A DNA stretch of 64,000 nt from Acidobacteriota bacterium (GTDB taxonomy: Bacteria > Acidobacteriota > Vicinamibacteria > Vicinamibacterales > 2-12-FULL-66-21): assembly GCA_003222675.1 (NCBI GenBank), contig QHWT01000054.1, forward strand, positions 57,005 through 121,004, written 5' to 3'. Below the pieces are notes generated by a model, which saw only the letters and a program-made list of their open reading frames with translations, made no database searches and was not told where the DNA came from. Below, piece by piece: positions 41,794-49,345 of the stretch. Both the position numbers and the translations under genes were made by a program. How positions within the stretch are numbered: position 1 is the first letter of the stretch; every line of letters begins with the position of its first letter.

Positions 41794-42098
41794 CTCTGGA
41801 AGCTCCGCGCGTCCAAGGAGCAACGCGCGTGCCTGTACGCCGTTCAGGAATATTCGCGAATTTCTTCAGGAAATTGCGAACAATCCATCGAACGGCGGGG
41901 CCCGCCTGCAGCCAACACGTTGGCCGCCAGCTAAAAACTTGGCCGATTCAAATGGGGGTTCACGGTTCACGGTGCACAGTGCGGCGGGCTCGCGGACGCT
42001 GCAGTTCCCTGCTTGGAGAGCTAAGAACGGAGGACCGCCGAACTGCGAACCGACGAAGCTGAACCGTGAAACCCGTAAACCGTGAACCGTGCCGTGCG
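41794..42098. other. intergenic region, 305 bases, with GGTTCACGGT-type words
   Basis: No gene seen. At 41954-41985 and 42050-42097 near copies of GGTTCACGGTTCACGGT and GAACCGTGAAACC occur in inverted orientation. They abut the stop of the small membrane protein at 42099. Confidence 0.5.
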
Positions 42099-42248
42099 CT
42101 AGACCGTTCGGCGACCACTGACAAGGCCGACCACGAACAGCACCAGGGCAATCACGAGCAACACATAGATGAAGTTGCCCAGTGTGTAGCCGCTGACGAG
42201 TCCGAGCAGCCACAGCACGAGCAGGATCACCGCGATCGTAAAAAGCAT
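42099..42248 (-). CDS. lmo0937-family (DUF5670) small membrane protein
   Basis: A 49-residue protein consisting of two hydrophobic helices, MLFTIAVILLVLWLLGLVSG and YVLLVIALVLFVVGLVSG, joined by YTLGNFI and ending in RRTV. This is the characteristic small two-span family. GAGGAGG lies five bases before the ATG at 42248, which fixes the start. Function unknown; such proteins are often stress-induced in other bacteria. Confidence 0.85.
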   Translation of the reverse strand: MLFTIAVILLVLWLLGLVSGYTLGNFIYVLLVIALVLFVVGLVSGRRTV

Positions 42249-42524
42249 CGTTGCCTCCTCTTTCCTGGAGAGCACGGTGCGTGCCCGCTTAACGGGCGAC
42301 TGCAAAATCAACCTGAACGGCCAAATGTCGAACACCGAACGACTGAATCTCGATGAATTTGGCACGTGGCACTCAGCATTGCTAACGAGGAAGGCTTTTC
42401 AGGAAACTGTTACGCGGCGCCTAGCCTCTGCTGTAGTTGCCTCGCGACGCCTCCATGTGTGTCGGAGGCTACGTACTTCGCCTCAGCCGCACCATCTTGC
42501 CGTCATTTCAAGCCCGGCATTACG

Positions 42525-45500
42525 ATGACGCCCATGCTAATCGTCAACTCACGCATGTTTGCGGCGGTGCTCGTGATCGGTCTCGGTCTGGTGAGTCCCG
42601 CAACGCCGGCTCGCGTTTGCGCGCAGGCGACGACCGCTGCGAACGGCGCGATCGACACGTCGCTGTTCGCGGGACTGCGCTGGCGATCGATCGGCCCGAA
42701 CCGGGGCGGCCGATCGCAGGCCGTGGCGGGCAGCGCAAGCCGACCGCTCGAGTACTACTTTGGCGCAACCGGTGGCGGGGTATGGAAGACGACGGACGGC
42801 GGACAGACGTGGCGGCCGGTCTCCGATGCCACATTCAGGAGTTCGTCGGTGGGCGCTGTCGCGGTCGCGGCGTCGAATCCCGATGTCGTCTATGTCGGCA
42901 TGGGTGAGACTGAACTCCGCGGCAACATCATTCAAGGTGACGGCGTTTACAAATCGTCTGACGGCGGAAAGACGTGGTCGCACGTCGGTCTCGAGAAGAC
43001 GATGGCGATTTCGCGTATCCGCGTGCATCCAACGAATCCCGACATTCTGTACGTCGCGGCGCTCGGCAATCCGTACGGCACCAACCCTGAGCGTGGCGTA
43101 TTCCGCTCGAAGGACGGCGCAAAGACGTGGCAACGCGTGCTGTTCCGCGACGACAAGACCGGCGCCGTCGATCTGTCGATGGACCCCCAGAATCCCGACG
43201 TGCTCTATGCGGGGCTGTGGGAAGTATTCCGCACGCCGCATTCGCTGTCGAGCGGCGGGCCGGGCAGCGGACTTTTCAAGACCACGGATGGCGGCGCGAA
43301 CTGGACCGAGCTGACGAAGAATGCCGGGCTGCCGAAACCGATCTGGGGAAAGGTCGGCGTGTCAGTCTCCGGCGCCGAGCGCAATCGCATCTACGCCATC
43401 ATCGAAGCGAAAGACGGCGGCGTCTTCCTGTCTGACGATGCCGGCAGGAACTGGAAACCGATCAACGACGATCGCCGGCTGCGGCAGCGCGCGTTCTACT
43501 ACTCGCGCATTTACGCCGACCCGCAGGTGAAGGATACGGTCTACATCCTCAATACCGGCATCTACCGATCGACCGACGCGGGCAAGACCATCCGCGGCAT
43601 CCGCGTGCCGCATGGCGACAACCACGACCTCTGGATCGCGCCAAACGATCCAAAGCGCATGATCAACAGCAACGACGGCGGCGCGAACGTCTCGGTCAAC
43701 GCGGGAGAGACGTGGACCGACCAGGACTTCCCGACCGCACAGCTGTACGGCGTGGTCACGACCGCCCACGTCCCATATCACGTCTGCGGCGCCCAGCAGG
43801 ACAACAGCACGGTGTGCGTGCCGAGCACGGGAACGGGCGACGAGCTGTATCAGGTCGGCGGCGGCGAAAGCGGCTACATCGCGCCGGATCCGCGCGACGT
43901 CGACGTGTTCTACGCGGGGAGCTACGGCGGCCTGCTCACGAGAATCAACCGGCGCACCGGCGAGCGCCGCGCGATCAACATCTGGCCCGACAACCCGATG
44001 GGACATGCCTCGGGCGACATGACCGAGCGCTTCCAGTGGACGTATCCGATCGTGATCGCGCCAACCAATCCACAGACACTCTACGCGACGTCGCAGCACG
44101 TCTGGAAATCGACGAATGAAGGACAGACCTGGGAGAAGATCAGTCCGGACCTGACGCGACATGATCCGTCGACACTGCAGGATTCGGGTGGTCCGATCAC
44201 GCTGGATCAGACCGGCGTGGAAACGTATGCAACCGTGTTCGCGCTGGCTCCGTCACCGATCGATGGCAACATCGTCTGGGCGGGTTCAGATGACGGCCTC
44301 GTACACGTCACGCGCGATGGCGGCAAGAATTGGGAGAAGGTCACGCCGGCGGATCTACCGGAATTCGCGCGCATCAGCCTGATCGAGGCGTCCCCTCACG
44401 ATGCGGGCACCGCGTACGTGGCGGCGAACCGCTATCAGCGTGCGGACCGCGCGCCTTATGTCTATCGCACCCACGATTACGGCAAGACGTGGACGAAGAT
44501 CGTCAACGGCATCCGTTCGGACGACTTCGCGCGTTCGATTGAAGAGGACCCGAAGCGCAAGGGACTGCTCTGGGTCGGCTCCGAGACCGGGATGTACGTG
44601 TCATTTGATGATGGAGATGTGTGGCAATCCTTCAGTCTCGACCTGCCTGTGACGCCGGTCCACGGCGTGCTCGTCAGGAACGACGACCTGGTCATCGCGA
44701 CACACGGGCGGTCATTTTACGTAATGGATAACATCGCCGTGCTGCGTCAAATCGGTCGCGACACGACGAATGAACCGGTGGTCCTGTTCAAGCCGGGAGA
44801 TGCGATACGGTCGGTCTCGCGCGGTGTCGCCGTGGATTACTTCCTGAAGCAGGCAGCTGACAAAGTGACGATCGAACTCCTCGACACGCAGGGAAACGTC
44901 ATTCGATCGTTCACTGGAGAAGGCCATGAACCGGAGACGCAGCCCTCGGCGCAACCGGCCGCGGGTGAGGAGGAAGACAACTTCCGCCCGCCGCCGCCGC
45001 GCGTGGCGGCAAAACAGGGATTGAATCGTTTCGTCTGGGACACGCGCTATCCGGATGCGCGGACGTTTCCCGGCCTGATCATGTGGGCGGGCAGCACGCG
45101 GGGACCCGCTGCGCCCCCGGGGCAATATCAGGTGCGCCTCACCGCGGCGGGACAGACGAAGACGCAGCCGTTCGCGATCGTGCGCAACCCGCTGGGCACG
45201 GCAACCGATGCGGACCTGCAGGAACAATTCAGGCTGGCCAAACAGATCAACGATCGCGTCACGGCCGCGAACGAAGCGGTGCTGCGGCTCCGCAGCATCA
45301 AGGAACAGATCGGCGAGCGGCTGACGAAGCTGAAGGACGCGAAGATCAAGTCGACCGGCGATGCGCTGACGGAGAAGCTGACCGACGTGGAAGGGGAGAT
45401 CTACCAGTTTCGCAATCGCAGCAATCAGGATCCGCTGAACTTCCCGATCCGTCTGAACAACAAGCTCGCGGCGCTGCAGGGCATCGTCGAGAGCGGCGAC

Positions 45501-45671
45501 TACAAGCCGACGGACCAGTCGTACGCTGTCTTCAAGGAACTCGCCGCCGCGCTCGAGAAGCAACTCGGGCGCGTCGACGTCCTGATCGAGACGGATGTGG
45601 ATGCGTTCAACAAGCAGATCGTCAGAAAGAAGCTGGAACCGCTCAAGACGGAGGTTCCCGCTCCACGGTGA
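42525..45671 (+). CDS. secreted Asp-box (BNR/sortilin-like) beta-propeller protein
   Basis: An exported protein of 1048 residues. A signal peptide (MFAAVLVIGLGLVSPATPAR region) precedes a large propeller with repeated Asp-box motifs: TTDGGQTW, SSDGGKTW, SKDGAKTW, TTDGGANW and STNEGQTW. A C-terminal region (about 800-1048) has a beta domain (VTIELLDTQGNVIRSF, RFVWDTRYPDARTFPG) and a long helical end. This is the VPS10/sortilin-type 'glycosyl hydrolase-like' family frequent in Acidobacteriota and Bacteroidota, of unclear activity. The ATG at 42525 has no strong ribosome site; ATGs at 42534 and 42555 are possible. Its end overlaps the uricase-like gene by 29 bases. Confidence 0.82.
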   Translation: MTPMLIVNSRMFAAVLVIGLGLVSPATPARVCAQATTAANGAIDTSLFAGLRWRSIGPNRGGRSQAVAGSASRPLEYYFGATGGGVWKTTDGGQTWRPVSDATFRSSSVGAVAVAASNPDVVYVGMGETELRGNIIQGDGVYKSSDGGKTWSHVGLEKTMAISRIRVHPTNPDILYVAALGNPYGTNPERGVFRSKDGAKTWQRVLFRDDKTGAVDLSMDPQNPDVLYAGLWEVFRTPHSLSSGGPGSGLFKTTDGGANWTELTKNAGLPKPIWGKVGVSVSGAERNRIYAIIEAKDGGVFLSDDAGRNWKPINDDRRLRQRAFYYSRIYADPQVKDTVYILNTGIYRSTDAGKTIRGIRVPHGDNHDLWIAPNDPKRMINSNDGGANVSVNAGETWTDQDFPTAQLYGVVTTAHVPYHVCGAQQDNSTVCVPSTGTGDELYQVGGGESGYIAPDPRDVDVFYAGSYGGLLTRINRRTGERRAINIWPDNPMGHASGDMTERFQWTYPIVIAPTNPQTLYATSQHVWKSTNEGQTWEKISPDLTRHDPSTLQDSGGPITLDQTGVETYATVFALAPSPIDGNIVWAGSDDGLVHVTRDGGKNWEKVTPADLPEFARISLIEASPHDAGTAYVAANRYQRADRAPYVYRTHDYGKTWTKIVNGIRSDDFARSIEEDPKRKGLLWVGSETGMYVSFDDGDVWQSFSLDLPVTPVHGVLVRNDDLVIATHGRSFYVMDNIAVLRQIGRDTTNEPVVLFKPGDAIRSVSRGVAVDYFLKQAADKVTIELLDTQGNVIRSFTGEGHEPETQPSAQPAAGEEEDNFRPPPPRVAAKQGLNRFVWDTRYPDARTFPGLIMWAGSTRGPAAPPGQYQVRLTAAGQTKTQPFAIVRNPLGTATDADLQEQFRLAKQINDRVTAANEAVLRLRSIKEQIGERLTKLKDAKIKSTGDALTEKLTDVEGEIYQFRNRSNQDPLNFPIRLNNKLAALQGIVESGDYKPTDQSYAVFKELAAALEKQLGRVDVLIETDVDAFNKQIVRKKLEPLKTEVPAPR

Positions 45672-46491
45672 CTTCCACTATCCCGACCGGCTCGTCGTAC
45701 GCGACGAACAGCGCGTCCGCATCGAGCGATAGTTCGAGCAGGTCGGCGGGCCGGTAGGGACGCTCCTTCAGCGCCAGCGTCACCGTCGAGATTCCCTGAT
45801 AGCTCGTCACGATGACATCGCCAATCGCGTAGAGCGTGTGCTGCACGGATCGGCTGGCGTGCCACGCGAATGTTTCGACGACGGCGGCTCGGATGCCCTG
45901 CCGGTACGGCGCGAACGCGATATCGCCTTCAGCGTAGGACCAGGTCAGCGACAATGACGCGATGAGCAGCCGCTGCAGCCCGTCCGCGACTCCATTGTCG
46001 GTTTCGGACGCGGCACGCCCTGACGCCAGGCCGCTCGTCCGCATCAGCGCGAGGTCCTGAATTCCCGACGACACAGACGTGCGCGTGCCGTTGCTCACGA
46101 TGGCGGTGGTCCGGCGCTCCTGCGCCACCGGGGTGAACGCCTGCCCCTGCGCCTTCCCGCCGGCGTCGACGCGCATCCACGGCTGCTCGGAGATCTCGAC
46201 GCGCACGCGTCCGATCTGCGCGTGCTGACGAAGGACCCGGTCGCACAGCGCGAGCCCCAGCGTTTCGATCGCGGGATGGCGCTCTTCGCGCGCCACCTTA
46301 TAGACGAGATTCTTCAGCGCTTCCCCCGGGAGCACACCCGAGGCGATTCCATCGCGGAACGCCGGTGCAAAATCCCCCTCGAAGCGCAGCGCGATCGTGA
46401 GGTCCTGCGGATCGTCGCGGTCGCCGCGCCGGACGATGCGGAGGAGGCGCAGCTGCGACTCGCCGTAGCTGCTCGAATGGATAAGCGCCAT
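45643..46491 (-). CDS. uricase-fold protein lacking the catalytic residues
   Basis: A 282-residue protein that aligns over its length with factor-independent urate oxidases (two T-fold domains): SSYGESQLRLLRI, LPGEALKNLVYKVA, SVQHTLYAIGDVI. Compared with fungal uricase, the catalytic Lys (YGKD) is Glu11, the Thr-Asp pair (TDSIKN) is Gly56-Glu57, and the Asn/His (PNKHY) are Glu243 and Pro245. Only Gln217 and an Arg (about 174) are kept. A normal urate oxidation is therefore doubtful; a different substrate or binding role is possible. Divergent from acylphosphatase with 26 bases between starts. Confidence 0.65.
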   Translation of the reverse strand: MALIHSSSYGESQLRLLRIVRRGDRDDPQDLTIALRFEGDFAPAFRDGIASGVLPGEALKNLVYKVAREERHPAIETLGLALCDRVLRQHAQIGRVRVEISEQPWMRVDAGGKAQGQAFTPVAQERRTTAIVSNGTRTSVSSGIQDLALMRTSGLASGRAASETDNGVADGLQRLLIASLSLTWSYAEGDIAFAPYRQGIRAAVVETFAWHASRSVQHTLYAIGDVIVTSYQGISTVTLALKERPYRPADLLELSLDADALFVAYDEPVGIVEVTVEREPPS

Positions 46492-46517
46492 CGGGTTATA
46501 CTAGTTCGCTTTCACTC

Positions 46518-46790
46518 ATGCTGATCGCGCGGCGCTACGTCATCGCCGGACGTGTGCAGGGCGTCGGATTTCGATTTTTCGCCGAAGCGGCGGCCGTGCG
46601 CGAAGGAGTGCACGGCTGGGTGCGCAACCTGCCTGACGGCCGCGTCGAAGCGCGGATTGAAGGGGACGCCGAGGCCGTCGAACGCGTCGAATCCGCTTTG
46701 CGGCGCGGCCCTGCTTCATCACGCGTGGATGAAGTCACCGTGGAAGAAGAAGCGCCGAACCGACGCGTCACGGGGTTCTCGATTCGATAG
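46518..46790 (+). CDS. acyP: acylphosphatase
   Basis: A 90-residue enzyme with the family signature [20 protein letters not shown] (catalytic Arg in GVGFR, and Asn in [13 protein letters not shown]). It hydrolyses acylphosphates such as 1,3-bisphosphoglycerate and carbamoyl phosphate. TATACT at 46497-46502 is a plausible -10, giving a short leader. The apt remnant follows 34 bases downstream in the same orientation. Confidence 0.92.
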   Translation: MLIARRYVIAGRVQGVGFRFFAEAAAVREGVHGWVRNLPDGRVEARIEGDAEAVERVESALRRGPASSRVDEVTVEEEAPNRRVTGFSIR

Positions 46791-46824
46791 GCGCAGGCCC
46801 CCCGCGAGGACAAAGAAGCCACAG

Positions 46825-47281
46825 ATGGAACTGCTCAAGACGCACATTCGCCACGTGCCGGACTTTCCCAAGCCGGGCATTCTCTTTTACGACGTGACCA
46901 CGCTGTTGAAGGACCCACAAGGATTCAAGCTCGCTATCGACAGCATGTCGGAACCGTACCGCGGATCCGGTGTGACGCTCGTCGTCGGAATTGAAAGCCG
47001 CGGGTTCATCCTGGGATCTGCCGTCGCCGATCGGATTGGCGCAGGCTTCGTTCCGGTGCGGAAGCTCGGGAAGCTGCCCGCACAGACGGTTCGCGCAAGT
47101 TACGATCTCGAATACGGCAGCGACAGCCTCGAAATGCACCGCGACGCCATCGAGAAGGGACAGAAAGTGCTGATCGTCGACGACCTGCTCGCAACCGGTC
47201 ACGTTCCTGATCGAGCTGGTGGAGTTGAACGGCCGCGCGAAGCTCCAGGGCGAGAAGGTCCGGGCGGTGCTGCAGTACTGA
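46825..47281 (+). pseudogene. apt: adenine phosphoribosyltransferase with internal deletion
   Basis: The reading from 46825 is a normal Apt start: [39 protein letters not shown] and [11 protein letters not shown] of the PRPP loop, through about residue 126. At 47202 the frame changes: after LLATG the sequence switches in the +1 frame to [20 protein letters not shown], ending at the TGA at 47279-47281, the usual Apt C-terminus. About 20 residues that normally follow LLATGGT are missing. As it stands, translation runs on out of frame to 47349. The deletion removes the core of the PRPP-binding region, so the product should be inactive unless the sequence is in error. Confidence 0.72.
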
Positions 47282-47370
47282 GTCGCCAGTTGCCAGTTGC
47301 CAGTTCACGCTGGCGTAGGGCGCATCGACATTGGAAACTGGTAACTTGAAACTGGCAACTGGTAACTTCG
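47282..47370. repeat. CCAGTTG/CAACTGG word-like repeats before the tRNA
   Basis: CGCCAGTTGCCAGTTGCCAG near 47283 and, inverted, AACTGGTAACTTGAAACTGG and CAACTGGTAACTTCG up to 47370 flank a short centre. A matching block, ACTGGCAACCGGCAACTGGC and GGTAACTGAC, lies at 47478-47518 just after the tRNA and runs up to the next start codon. Confidence 0.65.
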
Positions 47371-47375
47371 TTTTG

Positions 47376-47452
47376 GCGCCCGTAGCTCAGCAGGATAGAG
47401 CATCGGTTTCCTAAACCGGGGGTCGCAGGTTCGAGACCTGCCGGGCGCGCCA
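47376..47452 (+). tRNA. tRNA-Arg(CCT)
   Basis: A complete cloverleaf of 77 bases. Acceptor GCGCCCG pairs with CGGGCGC; D-arm GCTC/GAGC; anticodon arm TCGGT/ACCGG with loop TTCCTAA and anticodon CCT (47410-47412); T-arm GCAGG-TTCGAGA-CCTGC; discriminator G and encoded CCA. Reads AGG. It lies between two word-repeat blocks. Confidence 0.95.
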
Positions 47453-47518
47453 CGTTCTTGATCGCACACTTGCCGCGCCAACTGACTGGCAACCGGCAAC
47501 TGGCAACTGGTAACTGAC

Positions 47519-48262
47519 ATGAAAGCTGTTGAAAGACATCGCCTGAAAGGGAACGAATTCGTGCACTCGGTGGCGCGGGCCCGCGAGGCGGTTGCCGAGC
47601 GTCGCGGCGAAGTGACAATCCTCGTGGCGATTGCGATCGTCGCGGTCGTCGTAGTGGGCGGATTGTTTGCGTGGCGGACCAATCGCAACGCGAAGGCGAC
47701 GAACCTGCTCGCCAGCGCGCTGGCGATCGCGGAAGCGCCCGTCGTCGCGCCGCCACTTCCGGCGCCGGGAAGTCCGCCGCCCGTCCAACAACCGGGCACG
47801 TTCCGTACCGAGCGTGAGCGGCTCGAGGCGGCGCTGCCACGCCTGCAGCAGGCCGCCGATGCATATCCGAACACCGATGCCGGCATCACCGCGCGCTTCC
47901 GTCTCGCGGGATCGCTCGCCGAGCTCGGACGCTACGCCGAAGCGGAGCAGCGCTACCAGGAAGTCATTGGGAAAGCGGGGACCAGCAGCATCTACAGCCG
48001 CACGGCGCGCCTCGGCATCGGCGACGCGCAGATGGCGCAGGGTAAGTACGACGCCGCGATCGCCACGTTCAAGGAGTTGTCCACCGACACGCAGTCGCAG
48101 CTTCCGCTCGACGGCGTGCTCATGCAGCTCGGACGCGCGGCGATGCAGGCAGGGAAAAGAGAGGAAGCAACCCGCGCCTTCACGCGAATCGTCGACGAGT
48201 TCCCGCAGTCGCTCTACGCGCCGGAAGCGAAGGAGAAGATTGCGGAACTGAAGAAGGCTTAG
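47519..48262 (+). CDS. membrane-anchored tetratricopeptide repeat protein
   Basis: A 247-residue protein with one span (about 34-52, TILVAIAIVAVVVVGGLFAW), a Pro/Ala linker, then a periplasmic helical-repeat domain with TPR-like units: RLAGSLAELGRYAEAEQRYQ, IGDAQMAQGKYDAAIATFKE and AMQAGKREEATRAFTRIVDE. The arrangement recalls YfgM-like periplasmic chaperone partners. The N-terminus (RHRLKGNEFVHSVARARE) is cytoplasmic. The ATG at 47519 directly follows a word-repeat block without a Shine-Dalgarno. Confidence 0.8.
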   Translation: MKAVERHRLKGNEFVHSVARAREAVAERRGEVTILVAIAIVAVVVVGGLFAWRTNRNAKATNLLASALAIAEAPVVAPPLPAPGSPPPVQQPGTFRTERERLEAALPRLQQAADAYPNTDAGITARFRLAGSLAELGRYAEAEQRYQEVIGKAGTSSIYSRTARLGIGDAQMAQGKYDAAIATFKELSTDTQSQLPLDGVLMQLGRAAMQAGKREEATRAFTRIVDEFPQSLYAPEAKEKIAELKKA

Positions 48263-48302
48263 GAGCTCGCGGATGCGTGGCGAAGTGAAAGAAAACAGGC
48301 AG

Positions 48303-48326
48303 GGGACGGAGTGGCAGCTCCGTCCC
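48303..48326. terminator. hairpin between convergent TPR and cupin genes
   Basis: GGGACGGAG pairs with CTCCGTCCC around a six-base loop, 41 bases after the TPR stop and just before the cupin stop (48338). No T-tract; a shared bidirectional hairpin. Confidence 0.55.
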
Positions 48327-48337
48327 GCCGGCGGATA

Positions 48338-48673
48338 TTACCTGCGCGGTGCGCCGTCGTAAACGGCGTCGAATGAGTGCGCCGGCGAGGCGCCGACGAC
48401 TTGAACACTACGGACAGCACCGCGCGGGACGAACACCATGTCACCTGCGGTCAGAATTGCGGACTCTTCATCAATCGTGATTCTCACCAGGCCCGACACA
48501 ACCGCGTCGACCCGTTCGCGCGGGTCCGCCTCGGGAGCGACAACGGTGCCGGCGGGCCACTGGCACGTGGATACTGCATATCCACGTGTCTCGAGCTTCT
48601 GGCGCAGCGCAGCCTGCGTCAACGCTCCATCCCGCCGCGGATCCCACCGCTCGATGCGCATCACTCGCACCAT
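48338..48673 (-). CDS. cupin-fold protein without the usual metal-binding histidines
   Basis: A 111-residue single-domain protein: QKLETRGYAVSTCQWPAGTV, VDAVVSGLVRITIDEESAIL and AGDMVFVPRGAVRSVQVVGA, a clear cupin double-stranded beta-helix. The first cupin motif, usually G(x)5HxH, reads GTVVAPEADPRERVDAV, so the His ligands are replaced. It may bind a small ligand rather than a metal. The ATG at 48673 has GGAGGG five bases upstream; it follows the PilZ gene with 92 bases between. Confidence 0.7.
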   Translation of the reverse strand: MVRVMRIERWDPRRDGALTQAALRQKLETRGYAVSTCQWPAGTVVAPEADPRERVDAVVSGLVRITIDEESAILTAGDMVFVPRGAVRSVQVVGASPAHSFDAVYDGAPRR

Positions 48674-48765
48674 ACCGGCCCTCCGAGATCGATCCGTGCG
48701 CCAATAGCGGCCTGCCCACGCCAGACGCGCGAGCCCCGCGGCGGTCAAGAACGCGGCGGGAACGC

Positions 48766-49209
48766 TCACGCGGTCCTCGTCTGCTCCTGCTCCGACCACG
48801 TCGTCGCGCGCGGAGCGGGCTCGGCGTCCGCTGCGCGCACCGGCTCGACGAGGAGTCGCAGCGCATATTCCGCCGGAGCGCCCGTCGTCTGGCTGTAGGC
48901 GCCCACACGGAACACTGCGGAGAGCACATTGGGTTTGCGCAGCGCTACGGGCAGGTCTGGACGATTGCGGGCCTCGCGATCGATTTGGAAATACACGAGG
49001 CGATAGAGCGGAATCGCAGTGCCGCTCAGGCAGTCGACCGACACACCGTGGTCGCTGACATCACGCGTAACCACAGACGCCATTCGCGTCGTGCCCCGCG
49101 CATCCTTCCAGACGATTTGCCCCGGCACGGCGACGGCGCGCCGTTCCGAGGTGCGCTTGTCAGCGCGAGGCTGGTGGGGTCCCTGCACGAGACGAAGACG
49201 CTGTTCCAT
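48766..49209 (-). CDS. PilZ domain protein
   Basis: A 147-residue protein: TSERRAVAVPGQIVWKDARG (the RxxxR pattern with basic residues), VVTRDVSDHGVSVDCLSGTA (DxSxxG motif) and VYFQIDREARNR. These are the c-di-GMP-binding features of PilZ domains, with a RxxxR-like arginine pair (RTSERR) and D-S-H-G. It probably transmits c-di-GMP signals to an unseen partner. GGAGG is eight bases before the ATG at 49209. Confidence 0.75.
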   Translation of the reverse strand: MEQRLRLVQGPHQPRADKRTSERRAVAVPGQIVWKDARGTTRMASVVTRDVSDHGVSVDCLSGTAIPLYRLVYFQIDREARNRPDLPVALRKPNVLSAVFRVGAYSQTTGAPAEYALRLLVEPVRAADAEPAPRATTWSEQEQTRTA

Positions 49210-49345
49210 GGGACTTGACCTCCGGGGTGGCAGTTGCCGGAGACATATCAAGTCGCGCGCCGTGTCCAGCCAGAAGGCAGTGTAGGGAGGTAAGCGACTG
49301 GCGTAGCAGGACTTACGTACCGAAGGCGGTCATCGCCTTGACGCT

